Positions 21,501 through 33,500 of a stretch of DNA of 64,000 bases are shown one piece after another. The stretch lies in assembly GCA_000335715.1 (NCBI GenBank), contig AMYZ01000004.1, forward strand, positions 124,001-188,000. Reading direction: 5' to 3'. A program made the translations under genes and the position numbers. How positions within the stretch are numbered: position 1 is the stretch's first letter; each line of letters begins with the position of its first letter. The stretch comes from a beta proteobacterium L13 (GTDB lineage: Bacteria; Pseudomonadota; Gammaproteobacteria; Burkholderiales; Chromobacteriaceae). Under the pieces are notes generated by a model. The model did no database searches. It was not told where the DNA came from and worked only from the letters and a program-made list of their open reading frames with translations.

Positions 21501-24500
21501 ACGTGGAAGACCTGCTGGCAGACCTGAATGCGCTGCTGGATGAGGCTGCGGTGAAAGCTAGTGGCAAGCTGGCTGTGCTCGGCTACAACAAGCTGGGCCA
21601 GGCCGCCCGCTTTAGCCTGGTGGATGTGGCTGGCAAGAAGCAGCTGCAACTGAGCCTGTACGGCAGTGGGCTGGTAGAAGTGTCGCTGTCCGGTCAGGCG
21701 GTAAGCGTGACGGTAGGCAGCGAAACCAAGAGCATCAATGCCGCTGCGAATGTGCTGGGCCTGACAGGCAGCCAGAAGATTGCCGCTGTGCCGGTAGCAG
21801 CACCGGCCGATGGCAAGCTGTCGGCCAGCACCACCTTTGACCTGATCATCAACGGTGCGGACGACAAGGCATCCGGTGGCATGACCGCCACCGGCGAAGA
21901 CAACGCCATCAACGTGGCGATCAACCAGTCGGCCTTTGCCAACAACACCTCGGTAGAAGACCTGGCGGCCGATATCCAGGCCGCGCTGGATGCCACCACC
22001 ACACTGGGCCCGCTGGAGGGCAAAGTGCTGCCGTCGGGCAAGGTAGTCAGCAATCTGGGTGAAGTGCTGAAGGTGAAAGTACTGGCCAAAGGCACGGGCA
22101 AGGTAATCGTGTTTGTTACCCAAGGCCAGCTGATCAGCACGCTGGGCTTCCGCGTGGCGGATACCGACCCGCTGGTACGCCAGCTGGGCATCCAGCCTGG
22201 CACGGTGTACAAGTCGCGTGGCGTGTCGCTGTTCCTGCAGGACACCCTGCTGGGCGGCAAGATCGTGGCTGGGGTCGAGGACTTCAGCGCCACCGGCAAG
22301 CTGGGCTTTGTCTCGGTCAGCATGGACCAGATGAAGGCGGCCATCGACGCCGGTGTCAACGTGCAGATGCAGAACGGCGCGTCCGGCCAGGCCGGTGACC
22401 GCGTATACGTGAGCGACCTGCTGGATGCCGGCAGCCGCAACGACAGCCTGCTGGGCTCCCGTGGTGACATCAGCCTGACCGCAGGCCAGAGCAAAGCCCT
22501 GGGCGCTTTGGCGGTCGACCCGGTAACCGGCCAGCTGCCGCTGGACGTAGGCCTGCGCGTCACGCTGACCGACCCGGCAGTCAATGGCGGCAAGGCCATC
22601 GCACTGGATGTCACCGTGCTGGCTGCCAATGCGGCCAACAATACCTCGCTGACCGACCTGGCCGGCGACGTGAACACCGCCATCAAAGCCGCGCTGACTG
22701 CCTGGGCAGGTAAGCAGGTGCCGCCACTGGCGACCGTACCGTTTGACGGCCATACCTTTGTCACGCTGGGTGACCTGTACAAGCTGGATGGCAGCGTAGA
22801 AACAGCAGGCGCGGTGCTGAAATTTACCGCGCCGACTGCCGCCGCCATGAGCGTGGTGGGCCGCAGCCTGATCAAGGACTACTTCACCCCGATTACCTTT
22901 AGCGACTCCACCTATGGCGTGGGCACCCAGCCTACCGCCAGCCTGACGATTGAAGGCATCAAGGTCGACGCGGGCGGCCTGAACCTGCTGCCACCGGATG
23001 CCAACCCGAGCATCGATATCAGCCTGCCTATCGTCGATGTGTGGAAGGGCGTGACCAGCCTGAAAGACGCGGTAGACGTACGCGTGACCGGTGCCGACGT
23101 GCTGATGGGCTTCCGCAAACTGTCGTGGGTACAGCTGATCGACGGCCTGAAGATGGTAGGCAACCTGCTGGGCCAGATGGACAGCTTTGCCTTCCTGAAC
23201 CAGAACATCCCGCTGATCGACCGTAGCGTTAACGACATGCTGGACGTAGCGTCCTCGCTGGCGCACGCGCTGGACAAACTGGGCAGCAACCCTGCCCAGG
23301 GCGTGACCGAGCTGCGCAAAGTGCTGTCTGAAAGCTTCGGCATGCCGATCTACGACCCGGCGCGCCCGGACGTGTTCGGCATCAATATCGATTACGACGC
23401 CAAGACCAACGCGCTGGCCATTACCATCCCGTACGTGATCAAGCTGGCCGACCAGAACTTCTCGCTGGCGATGGACCTGGAAAAACTGGGCGACCTGATC
23501 GGTGGCGACACCGTGAAGCAGCTGATGGGGGCCGTGAGCACGCTGGCCGACGTGGGTGGCAGCGCCAAGATCGGCCTGAAATCCAGCGCCATGCTGAATA
23601 TCGCGCTGGGTGTGGACCTGGATTCCGGCGAGCTGTTCGTGTTTGACCACGACAATAACGGCACCGCCGACAACTACAAGGACGACAAAGGCACCTTCGC
23701 CCAGCTTGGCCTGGAAGTGAACGGCCAGGACATGAACTTTGCCGCCGGTCTGGGGCCGTTGTCGCTGAAGATCAGCAACGGTATTGCCAATGTTCTGGCA
23801 CGTGCCGGCCTGTACCTGAACGATGAAGCCGCCGGTAGCGCCGGCCACGGCGATGGCCGCCACTATCTGTCGTCTGCCGTGGCGGTAAGCGTGCTGCAGC
23901 AGGGCGATAGCGTGGCCCTGCAGTGGCAGGACGCTGCGGCCAACTTTACCGTTACCGGTAATACCGGCGGCGCGGTTATCAAGCTGGTACCGCCAGCCGA
24001 CGACGCCACCACCACGGCGGACGAAACCTTCCGCCTGAAACTGGTGATCGGTGGCAATACCTATTACACCGACAGCTTCAGCCGCAGCTACGATGCAGAC
24101 GCCATGCAGGCGCTGCTGGATAAGGCGCTGTTCTTTGGCCCGCAGGCGCTGAAGGGTAGTGTCAGCGTAACCGCGGTAAACCCGTCCGACCCGAGCCAGG
24201 GCTGGAAGGTGAACCTCAGCGGTACGGCGCTTACCGGCAAAACCGTCACCATCACCGCCCATGCCCTGAAAGAGGGTGAGGCGGCGCTGGGTAGCGCGGA
24301 CACCATCCAGTGGGTGCGTGTGCCAAGCGGCTCCGGTGGCAGCTTTACCCTGTTGGTAGACATCGCCGGCAAGACCTACACCACGGACGATATCGCCTGG
24401 AACGCCAGCGCCGCCGACGTGGCTGCCGCACTGAACGCCAAACTGGCCGCGGTGAAAGTAGGCGACGTGGCGGTAGCCGTGAGCGTGGCCGCCCATAATG

Positions 24501-27500
24501 CGGCCAACCTGGCGCAAGGCTGGGACGTGCGTTTCATCGGCGGCCTGGCCGGCAAGGCCGTGGCAGCCATGAGCGCCAATACCAGCAAGCTGACCCATCA
24601 GGGTGCCGTGGCCGTGGTGCCGGTTGTCGCAGGTAAAGACCCGGGCGGCCTGCAAACCGCGACAGTGGCCCGCGTGAGCGTGGTGGCGGGCAGCAGCGGC
24701 ACCTTCGACCTGAAGTTCAGCGCCGGTGGCGTGAACTATGTTGCGGCCAACCTGGCGTACAACATTAGCGCGGCAGACCTGCAAGCCAGCCTTAACCAGG
24801 CGGTAGGTGCCGGCTACAGCGGTATCGAGGTGGTCGTTGACAAGAATCACGGCGGCTTCAGTATCCGCTTTGGCGGCAACAAGCTGGCCGGCAAGATGGT
24901 GACGGTGACCGCCGATACCACCAAGCTGAAGGCCAGCCCGTTCGGTACGCTGTTCAATAACCTGGATGTGGATTTCGACGGTACGGCCAGCGTGCTGCTG
25001 CCGGCCAGCGTAGAGCTGGACAGCGAGCTGGTAGAGCTGGGCCAGACACTGATCCCGGGCCTGGAAAGTACTTACCAGGTAGGCAATATCGAGGTGCGCA
25101 TCAACAGCCTGAAAGCGCTGGCCCAGGCCATGCTGCAAGGCGTGTCGGTGAGCTCGGTGCTGATCAAGACCGCGGGCGAGTACGACGCGACCAAGATCAT
25201 CAACTACGCGCTGCCGAACCTGGACAAGGTCTACAGCGTGATGGCGCTGAAAAACCCGCTGATCCAGCTGATCCGCAACCCGGCCATCATCATCGACGGT
25301 ATCGATTACGCCCTGAAAGGCATCCAGAAGAGCCTGGACGCCATGGCCTCGCTGCCGCTGCCGCTGATTGGCAGCCAGCTGAAAAAGGGTACCCAGTTTG
25401 TCGGTGATTTCCGTAGCAGCGTGATTGCCAAGATCAGCGACTTCGTCAACAGCAGCGTGACCACCTACGGCGGCATGGACAACGCGCTGCGCCAGGTGCT
25501 GTTTGAAGCCTTTACCAACGACAGCAACGGCGACGGCAAGATCCAGGCCGCATCGCTGGACCAGTGGCTGGAGAAGGGTGAGGCGGCTGGCGATAACCCG
25601 TTCCTGAACTTCCTGAAGGATTACAACGGCGACAAGCTGATTACCGCCGACGATATCGTGGTGGAATTCCTGGCCATGGGCCTGACTGGCGTGGCCAACG
25701 GCACGCGCCTGGGCTATACCCTGGCCGGTACCAAGGACAAGCAGCGTGGCGACAAGAAGGGTGGCGATGTGGTCAACACCCTGGCCGGCCACGATGCGCT
25801 GCAAGAAGCCAAAGCACTGCAGTTCCGCATGCACCTGGGCCAGAGCCTGCTGTCGCGCGATATCGACCTGTCGTTCGACATGGGCTTGCCGGGCCTGTCG
25901 CTGGAAGTGGACGGCGGCGTGCAGCTGGATCTGGGCTGGGACTTCTACCTGGGCTTTGGTGTCAACACCACCGATGGCTTGTACCTGGTCAGCAATATGG
26001 CCGGCAAAGCCGGCCTGCCGGATGGCAAGTACGTGGCACCCGAGAACGAGGCAGCCTACCTTGCGGCCAACCCTGTCATTGCCAACCCGTGGTCGCTGGC
26101 ACCGGGCGAAGCCGTCAAAGAGATCAGCATCACCTTTGATGCTTACCTGATTGCCAGCGGCGGCGGCCAGCTGGACGTGACCAATAGTGCGCAGGAAAGC
26201 GGCTTTACCTTTACCAAGGGCGACGCCGGTACCTACACCCTGAGCTTCACGGACGGCACCAAAACCTATACCACCGCGGCCATCAGCCGCAGCGCCTCGG
26301 CCAGCCAGATCCAGACTGCGCTGAACAAGGCGGTGAGCAAGTCTTACGAAGGCATTACCGTTACGGCGCAACGCGACCCGGCTACCGGCAAGTTAACCGG
26401 CCACAAAGTGGTGTTTGCCGGTGACAAGTTCAAAGACAAGACGGTGACCCTGTCGGCCGATGCCAGCAAGCTCAAGGACAGCACCAAGCCGGCCTCGATG
26501 ACAGCGAAGATCTTCTTCTTGCAAGGCAAGCTGGTGGATGACCACGGCGACTCGATTGTGGGCCCGGATGCCAGTGTTGAGACGCCGTTCACCAAAAACA
26601 GCGAAGGCGGCCTGTTCGACCTGAGCAGCGGCCGTGATATCGGCTCGCGCACCTGGTTCCACGGTGGTTTTGCCATCGACATGATCGACCGTGCCGGCAG
26701 CAACGACGGCCGCATCACCTTTGGTGAAATGACGCGCGGCAAGTTTAGCGACCTGTTTGTTTCGGAGGTAAGCGGCAAGGCGCAGGCCAACTTCAAGATG
26801 GACCTGTCCATCGAAGGCAGCAAGGTGTTGCCGCGTCTGGTGGCCGACTTCCACCTGACCTGGGGGCTGAAGCCGGCTAGCAATGCCAAAGGCTACGACG
26901 CGCTGTTTGATACCTCGCCCAAGGTATGGATTACCGAGCTGGGTATTGATGTCGGCAGTTTCTTCAGCGACTTCCTGGGGCCGATCGTCGGCAAGGTGCA
27001 GCAGATCACCAAGCCGTTGCAGCCGATTATCGATGGCTTGCAGAAGCCGATTCCAGGCTTGTCCGAGCTGGCTGGCCAAGACTACAGCCTGCTGAAACTG
27101 GCTACCGTACTGGGCAAGGGCGACAAGCGTATCGAGTTCATCAATACCTTCATCACCATGGTGGATCTGTTCAACAGTATCCCGGTGGACGCCGAAGGTC
27201 TGATTATCCCGATTGGCCGCGTGTTCAACCTGGCCGGCGACCTGACCGACGCCTCCAGCCGCAAGGGCGCATCGCTCAAAGGCCAGACCCAGGACGTGAA
27301 CAAGGCGCTGGATACGCCCAAGCAAAGCGCAGCCGCCCCGGCTGCCAGCGGTGGCAGCTCCGGCAGCGGCAGTACCCCGGCGAAAACGCCGAGTGCCAGC
27401 GGTACCAAAGGCTTCCTGGCCAAGCTGAACAACCCGAATAACGCGTTCAAGATTCCGCTGCTGCAAGACTTGTCCAAAGTGCTGGACCTGATCATGGGCA

Positions 27501-30500
27501 AGCCGGTAGACCTGGTGACCTATACCCCGCCTAGCCTGGGCATGGGGGTGAAGATCAACGTGGGCAATATGGTTTATCCGGGGGTGGAAGTGGGCATGTT
27601 TGGCTCGCTGGACGCCAAGATCAACCTGACGCTGGGCTTTGATACCAGCGGCATCATCAAGTTTATCGACTCGGGTAATGCGCTGGACATTCTGGATGGC
27701 TTCTACGTCAGCGATAACATCCGTGGAGGCATCGATTATCCAGAAATCGAGGTGACGGCCAAGGTCGGTATCTACGGTGAGCTGGACGCTTTTGTCTTGT
27801 CCGCCGGTGTGAAGGCAGGTCTGAAACTGGTGGGCGCGCTGGACTTCTGGGATGAAGAAGGCCCGGGGGCCAACGATGGCAAGTTCCGCGCCAAGGAAAT
27901 CATCAATGCACTGATGTGCAACCCGCTGAACGTTGTCGAAGCCAGCCTGGCTGCGTCCATCTTCATGAATGTGTATGTCGAAGCGCTGGGTATCAGCGTG
28001 TACGACGAAACCATCTTCGAGATCGAGCTGTTCAAGCTGGAGTGGACCCCGACACCGTGCATGCCGATTCTGGCGTCCGACGACAATGGCGACGGCACCT
28101 GGGTGCTGCACCTGGGCTCGTTTGACGGTGCCAACCTGATTGATATCGACGCCACCTACGGTAACGACATCAACAAGCAGGCCAAAGACCGTATCAACCG
28201 CAATACCGAAGACGGTGACGAGAAGTTCGTCATCAAGGAAATCGGCAAAGGCGAGATTGAAATCACCGCCACGCTGGACGGCGTGGAGTACGTCAAGACG
28301 TACAGCGGCGTGAAGCGCATCCTGGGTTACGCGGGCAAAGGCAACGACATCATCGACGCCAGCGGCCTGAAAACCATCCGCGCGGTGCTGATTGGCGGCT
28401 CGGGCAAAGACCAGATCATCGGCGGCCTGGTGGATGACATCCTGATCGGCGGTACCGGTACGACTGTTTTGCGTGGCAATGGCGGCAACGATCTGCTGAT
28501 CGCCCGCGCCGGCAGCACCGAGATGATCGGTGGTGTTGGCAGCGACAGCTACCGCTTCCTGGAAAACTGGGCCAGCGCCACGGTGCATGATGACGGCGGC
28601 GACACGGCCAACGTCTTTGACTTCTCCGCCGTGACCACCGACCTGGTGCTGGATACCGCAGGCCTGAACGTGGCTTCCGGCAGCAGCCTGATGAGCTTTG
28701 ACGCGCTGACCGAAGTAGGTCTGATCGTGGGCGGCCAGGGTGACGACACCATTGATATGTCGGCCGAAGACGCCATGCTGCACATCAATGTGAGCAATGT
28801 GTCCGAAGCGGCGATCGAGCAGCAGGCCAGTCTGGGCAAAGAGGCTGGCGCCAAGCTGGACAGCCTGATTACTGCGGACGAGGCGCTGGACGAAGGCATC
28901 ATCACCAACACCGCTACCGGCAAAGCCAACGGCGAGAATAAGTTTGGCGACCGCCTGTTCCGCTTCCTGGGGGTGGAAAACCTGATTGGCGGTAGCAATA
29001 GCGATGTGTTCGTGTTTGCCAACCAGGCGGCCATTACCAACAGTATCTACGGCGGCCCGACACGCGGTGTGGGCCTGTCCGGCGGCACCGAAAAATCCGG
29101 CGCGCGCAATATCCTGGACTTGTCGCAGTACAACAGTGGCGTTCGCATCAACGAAAGCGGCCGTGCCTACACCATCCCGGCAGCCGTAAAAGGCCCGCTG
29201 GCGGATGTGCCGTCGGAAAGCCGCTTCACCAGCGATGCAGCCAAGGTCACCGTGCGCGGTTTCCACACCATGATCGGTGGTGCCGGTGACGACGTACTGG
29301 TGGGCGACGCCACCCAGAACGTGATCCTGGGCATGCGTGGCAACGATGTGCTGGTGGGCATGGAAGGCAACGACCTGCTGGTGGCCGACACCCTGAAAAT
29401 GAAGGATAGCGGCAAGCTGGTCGAGCTGGTGTCCGGCAAGCCGGCGTGGGAACTGCTGCCAAGCCGGGTATGGACCTGGTACGGCACCACCATCCAGAAC
29501 GCCAAACTGGGCGATCTGTCCGGCGCGCAAGTGCTGATTGGTGGCCTGGATACCAACGACGGCAACGACGTGATGATGGGCTCCAGCGGTGCCGACCGCT
29601 TCTACACCGGTGGCGGTGACGACACCGTGGTAGGCGACTTTGGCCGTTTGGCCTTCGAGGCCCGTGGCGAGCTGAAAGACGGCGACGCCAGCCAGGCGCA
29701 ATCGTCGGCCAATGGCAGTGGCGGCAACGACACTGTCGTGGGCCTGAACGGTAACCACGTGGTACTGGGCGGCCTGGGCCAGGACACCATTACCCTGGGT
29801 AATGGCAACAACCTGGTGCTGGGCGATCTGGGTAGCTTCACGCTGAAATCCGACACCCGCCTGACGCTGACCGCGCAAACCAGCGTGGGCAACAGCTTTG
29901 ACGAAAACGGCGGTGCCGACACCATCACCCTGGGTACCGGCAGCAACGTCGTGATCGCCGGCGCCGGTGCCGACCGCGTCACCATCAATGACGCAGCGGC
30001 TAGCCGTAACGTAGTGCTGGGCGATAGCGGCCAGGTGGTATTCGGTACCGCCAAGAAAGACGCCCACCTGCTGCAAAGCGTGGAAGCACAAGTGCGTGAA
30101 ACCACCGGTGCCGACGACATCATCAGCCTGCAGTCCGGCAATGCCGTGCTGGCCGGTGGTGCAGGTGCCGATGTCATCACGGTGAGCGCGTCAGCATCGA
30201 CTGCGGCCAACTACCGCTATGTGACAGGCGACCACGCCATCTTCCGCTTCGACACCCTGGGCGGCCTGACCGACCTGCTTACCACCGACGTGGCCGACGC
30301 CACCGGCGGTAATGACAAGGTGACCATCGCCAGCAGCGGCATGAGCAGCAATATCGGCCTGAACATGGTGATCGCCGGCATGGGCAGCGATACCGTACTG
30401 GTGAGCGCCGAGATTGACCCGGTTACCGGCGAGATCCGCCGTGGCACCGCCACCAGCCAGGACATCCTGCTGGGTGATAACGGTGAAATCCACCGTACCG

Positions 30501-33500
30501 CTGCCGACGCCAGCAATGGTCAACGCAACCTGATGCTGCAAGTGAAGAGCACGGTCAACGACAAGGGTGGCGACGATATCCTGGCCAGCGGCGACGGTGG
30601 CAAGGTGCTGCTGGGCGGCTTTGGCGCCGACACGCTGTACGCCCGCGATGGTGCGCAGCTGGTAGTGGGTGACAACGGCGAACTGAACTACGACAGCGTG
30701 GCGCGTAACGGCATCCTGCGCGAAATGCAGAGTACCGACCCGGTAATCGGCGGCGCCGACCGCATCCTGCTGCGTGACGGTATCAAGCACGTGATTGGCG
30801 GCATTGGCGCTGACGTGATCGACATCGACGCCAGCGGCCTGCCGCAATCGGCCAACCCGGCCACCGTGACCGGCCTGGACCTGCAAGACAACCTGGCAGG
30901 CAGCCAGGGCCGCTTTGTGGCCGGCGATAATGCCCGCTTTAGCTACGACACCCGCAGCGGCCTGACCGACGTGGTCACCACCGATGCCATCACGGCTACC
31001 GGCGGTGACGATGTGATCAGCCTGGGCCAGAAAGACCTGGCTACCAATCTGGGCCTGCAAGTGGTGTTTGGCGGCATGGGTGCCGACCAGATCGTGGTGC
31101 GCAGCGTAGCGCGCAGCCAGGACATCCTGTTTGGCGACAACGGCGAGCTGCGCCGCAAACCGCTGGGCTACGGTGTACTGTCGGCCTCCAGCCTGGCGAC
31201 CAGCCTGGGTGGTGACGACCAGATCCGTACCGGCAAAGGCGACAAGCTGATTGTGGGCGGCTTTGGCAGCGACCGCATCGTGGCCGAAACCGTGCGCGAA
31301 GGTAGCGCGGTAGAGCGCGTACTGGCGCTGGGCGATTCTGGCCGCGTGGTGTTCGACGCAGCCGGTGGCCAGCAGCTGCAGAAGCTGGAAAGCACCGATA
31401 TCGGCTTTGGCGGCGACGACCAGATCACGCTGGGCGATGGCGACATCACCGTGGTAGCCGGTTATGGCCGCGATGTGGTGCAGGTCAATAGCAGCGAAAA
31501 CGCCTTCCGCACCCTGGTGGGTGACAACGCCCAGTTGCTGTTCTCTGGCGAGGGCGACGCAGCGCGTCAGGCGGCTAGCCTGGTGTCCCTGCTGACATTG
31601 GATCAAACCGCGGTAAGCGGTGGCGGCGACACGCTGCAGATCGGTACTACCGGCGCGATCGCCGGCGAGCTGGGCGAGGCGCAGCTGGTAGGCGGCATGG
31701 GCGAAGACGTGTTGTCGGTATACGGCGCCTCGGTCAATGCTGTGCTGCTGGGCGATAACGGCCAGATTCAGCGCAATAGCGGCCGCAACCAGGCGCTGCT
31801 CAGCGTGGGTAGCCTGCTGCCGGAACAAGGCGCGGGCGATACCCTCACCCTGACCCATGGCGAGCATGTGGTGATTGCCGGCCAGGGCGCCGACAAGGTC
31901 ACCGCAGGCAAAGGCTTTGGCGTGGTGCTGGGCGATAGCGGCAACGTGAGCTTTGGCAGCAGCGGCAAGCTGGCCTCGGTCAGCAGCAGCGGCATTGCCC
32001 AGGGGGGCAACGACGTGTTGCAGCTGGGTGTTGGCGTATCGGCTATCGACGGTGACAAAGTGGTGGTCGGCGGTTTCGGTGCCGACACCATCAGCGTGCA
32101 GTCGCAGCGTGGTACCGCCAGCCTGGCGTCCGAGCGTGCGGTAGCGGGTGATAACGCCAGCATGATCTTTGATATTGCCGGCCGCCTGACCTCGTTTGGC
32201 ACGCTCGATAGTGACCCGTCCACCGGCGGTAACGACGAGATCACCGTGTCGATGACCGGCGACGCGATTGCCGGCGTGATGGCCGACTTCAACATCGTGG
32301 CTGGCGGCATGGGCAGCGACCGCATCAATGTACTGGGCAGCGTGCTGAGCCGCGACGTGGTATCGGGTGACAACCTGGACTACCGCCGCAGCGGTGCGGC
32401 AACCGGCTACCAGCACCTGTTTGCCGAAAGCAGCCAGCCGCAAAGCGGCGGCGACGACAGCATCCGCGTGGGCAGTGGCGACAAGCTGCTGTTTGGCGGC
32501 GCGGGTAACGACAAGGTGGAATCGCTTACCGTGGCCGGCGACCGCAATATCGCCTTTGGCGATGCCGGTAGCGTGTCCTTTGCCGTAGACGGCAGTGGCA
32601 AGCTGGTGCGCGTCGGTACGCAGAGCGATAGCAGTGGCGGTGACGACACGCTGAATATCGGCGCCGGTACGGCCTATGTGTTTGGTGGCTTTGGCCGCGA
32701 TGCCCTCGCGCTCAGCGGTGGCGATGCGGCCATGCGCGTGGTGGCAGGCGACGGTGCCCAGGCCAACTTTGACGCCAATGGCGCGCTGCAGCTGGTGCAA
32801 AGCACCGGTAGCGACGCGGCCGACCCGCTGCTGACCAGCGACAGCTTCGTGCTGCCGAATACCGGTCGCAATATCGTACTGGGCGGTACCGGCGTGGATA
32901 CCCTCGCCGGCAGCGTGGAGCTGGATGCGGCCAACCCGCAGCACAGCATTATCCCTGGCAGCGGCCTGGCCGACCTGGTGCGCCAGATTGTCAGCGTGGT
33001 GATGCTGGGCGAGTACGGCGAAATGGGCGTCACCACCACGGGCTACGTGAAACCGCAAAATGGTAGCGGTGGCGGTGTGGTGGTGGGCGACCTGGACGGT
33101 AAGGCCAGCCTCACCGAAGACAGCAGCACCCGCGCCAGCGGCCGCATTGCCTACCCGGCCTTGTCCGGTGGCGTGGCCAGCTTCGACCCGGCCAGCAATA
33201 CCCAGCAAGGCCGCTTCGGCAAGCTGGAAGTGAAAGTGGACGGCAGCTGGAGCTACACCCTGGGTAACGACAGCGCCAGCAATGCCCGCGTTCAGGCGCT
33301 GCGCGATGGCGACGTGCGTACCGAGGTGTTTGTGCTGACTACCACCGACGGTAGCCAGACCACCGTTACCCTGACCATCAACGGTAGTAACGACCAGCCG
33401 CAGGCACAGCTGTCCAGCCTGGTAGAAGACGGCGCCACCAGCAGCAGCGGCCGCCTGCAAGACAGCCTGGCGGGTCTGGCCAGCGTGTTCCTGCCGGGTA

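Noticed and set aside
18113-26371. Very long minus-strand reading frames (2752 residues here; also 9500-15688, 44977-48732, 30191-34327, 49174-53181)
   Set aside because: They lie exactly antisense to GC-rich repetitive genes and have His/Gln/Arg/Val-rich mirror composition with no recognisable domains or ribosome sites. Strong codon bias in the sense strand removes stop codons in that frame.
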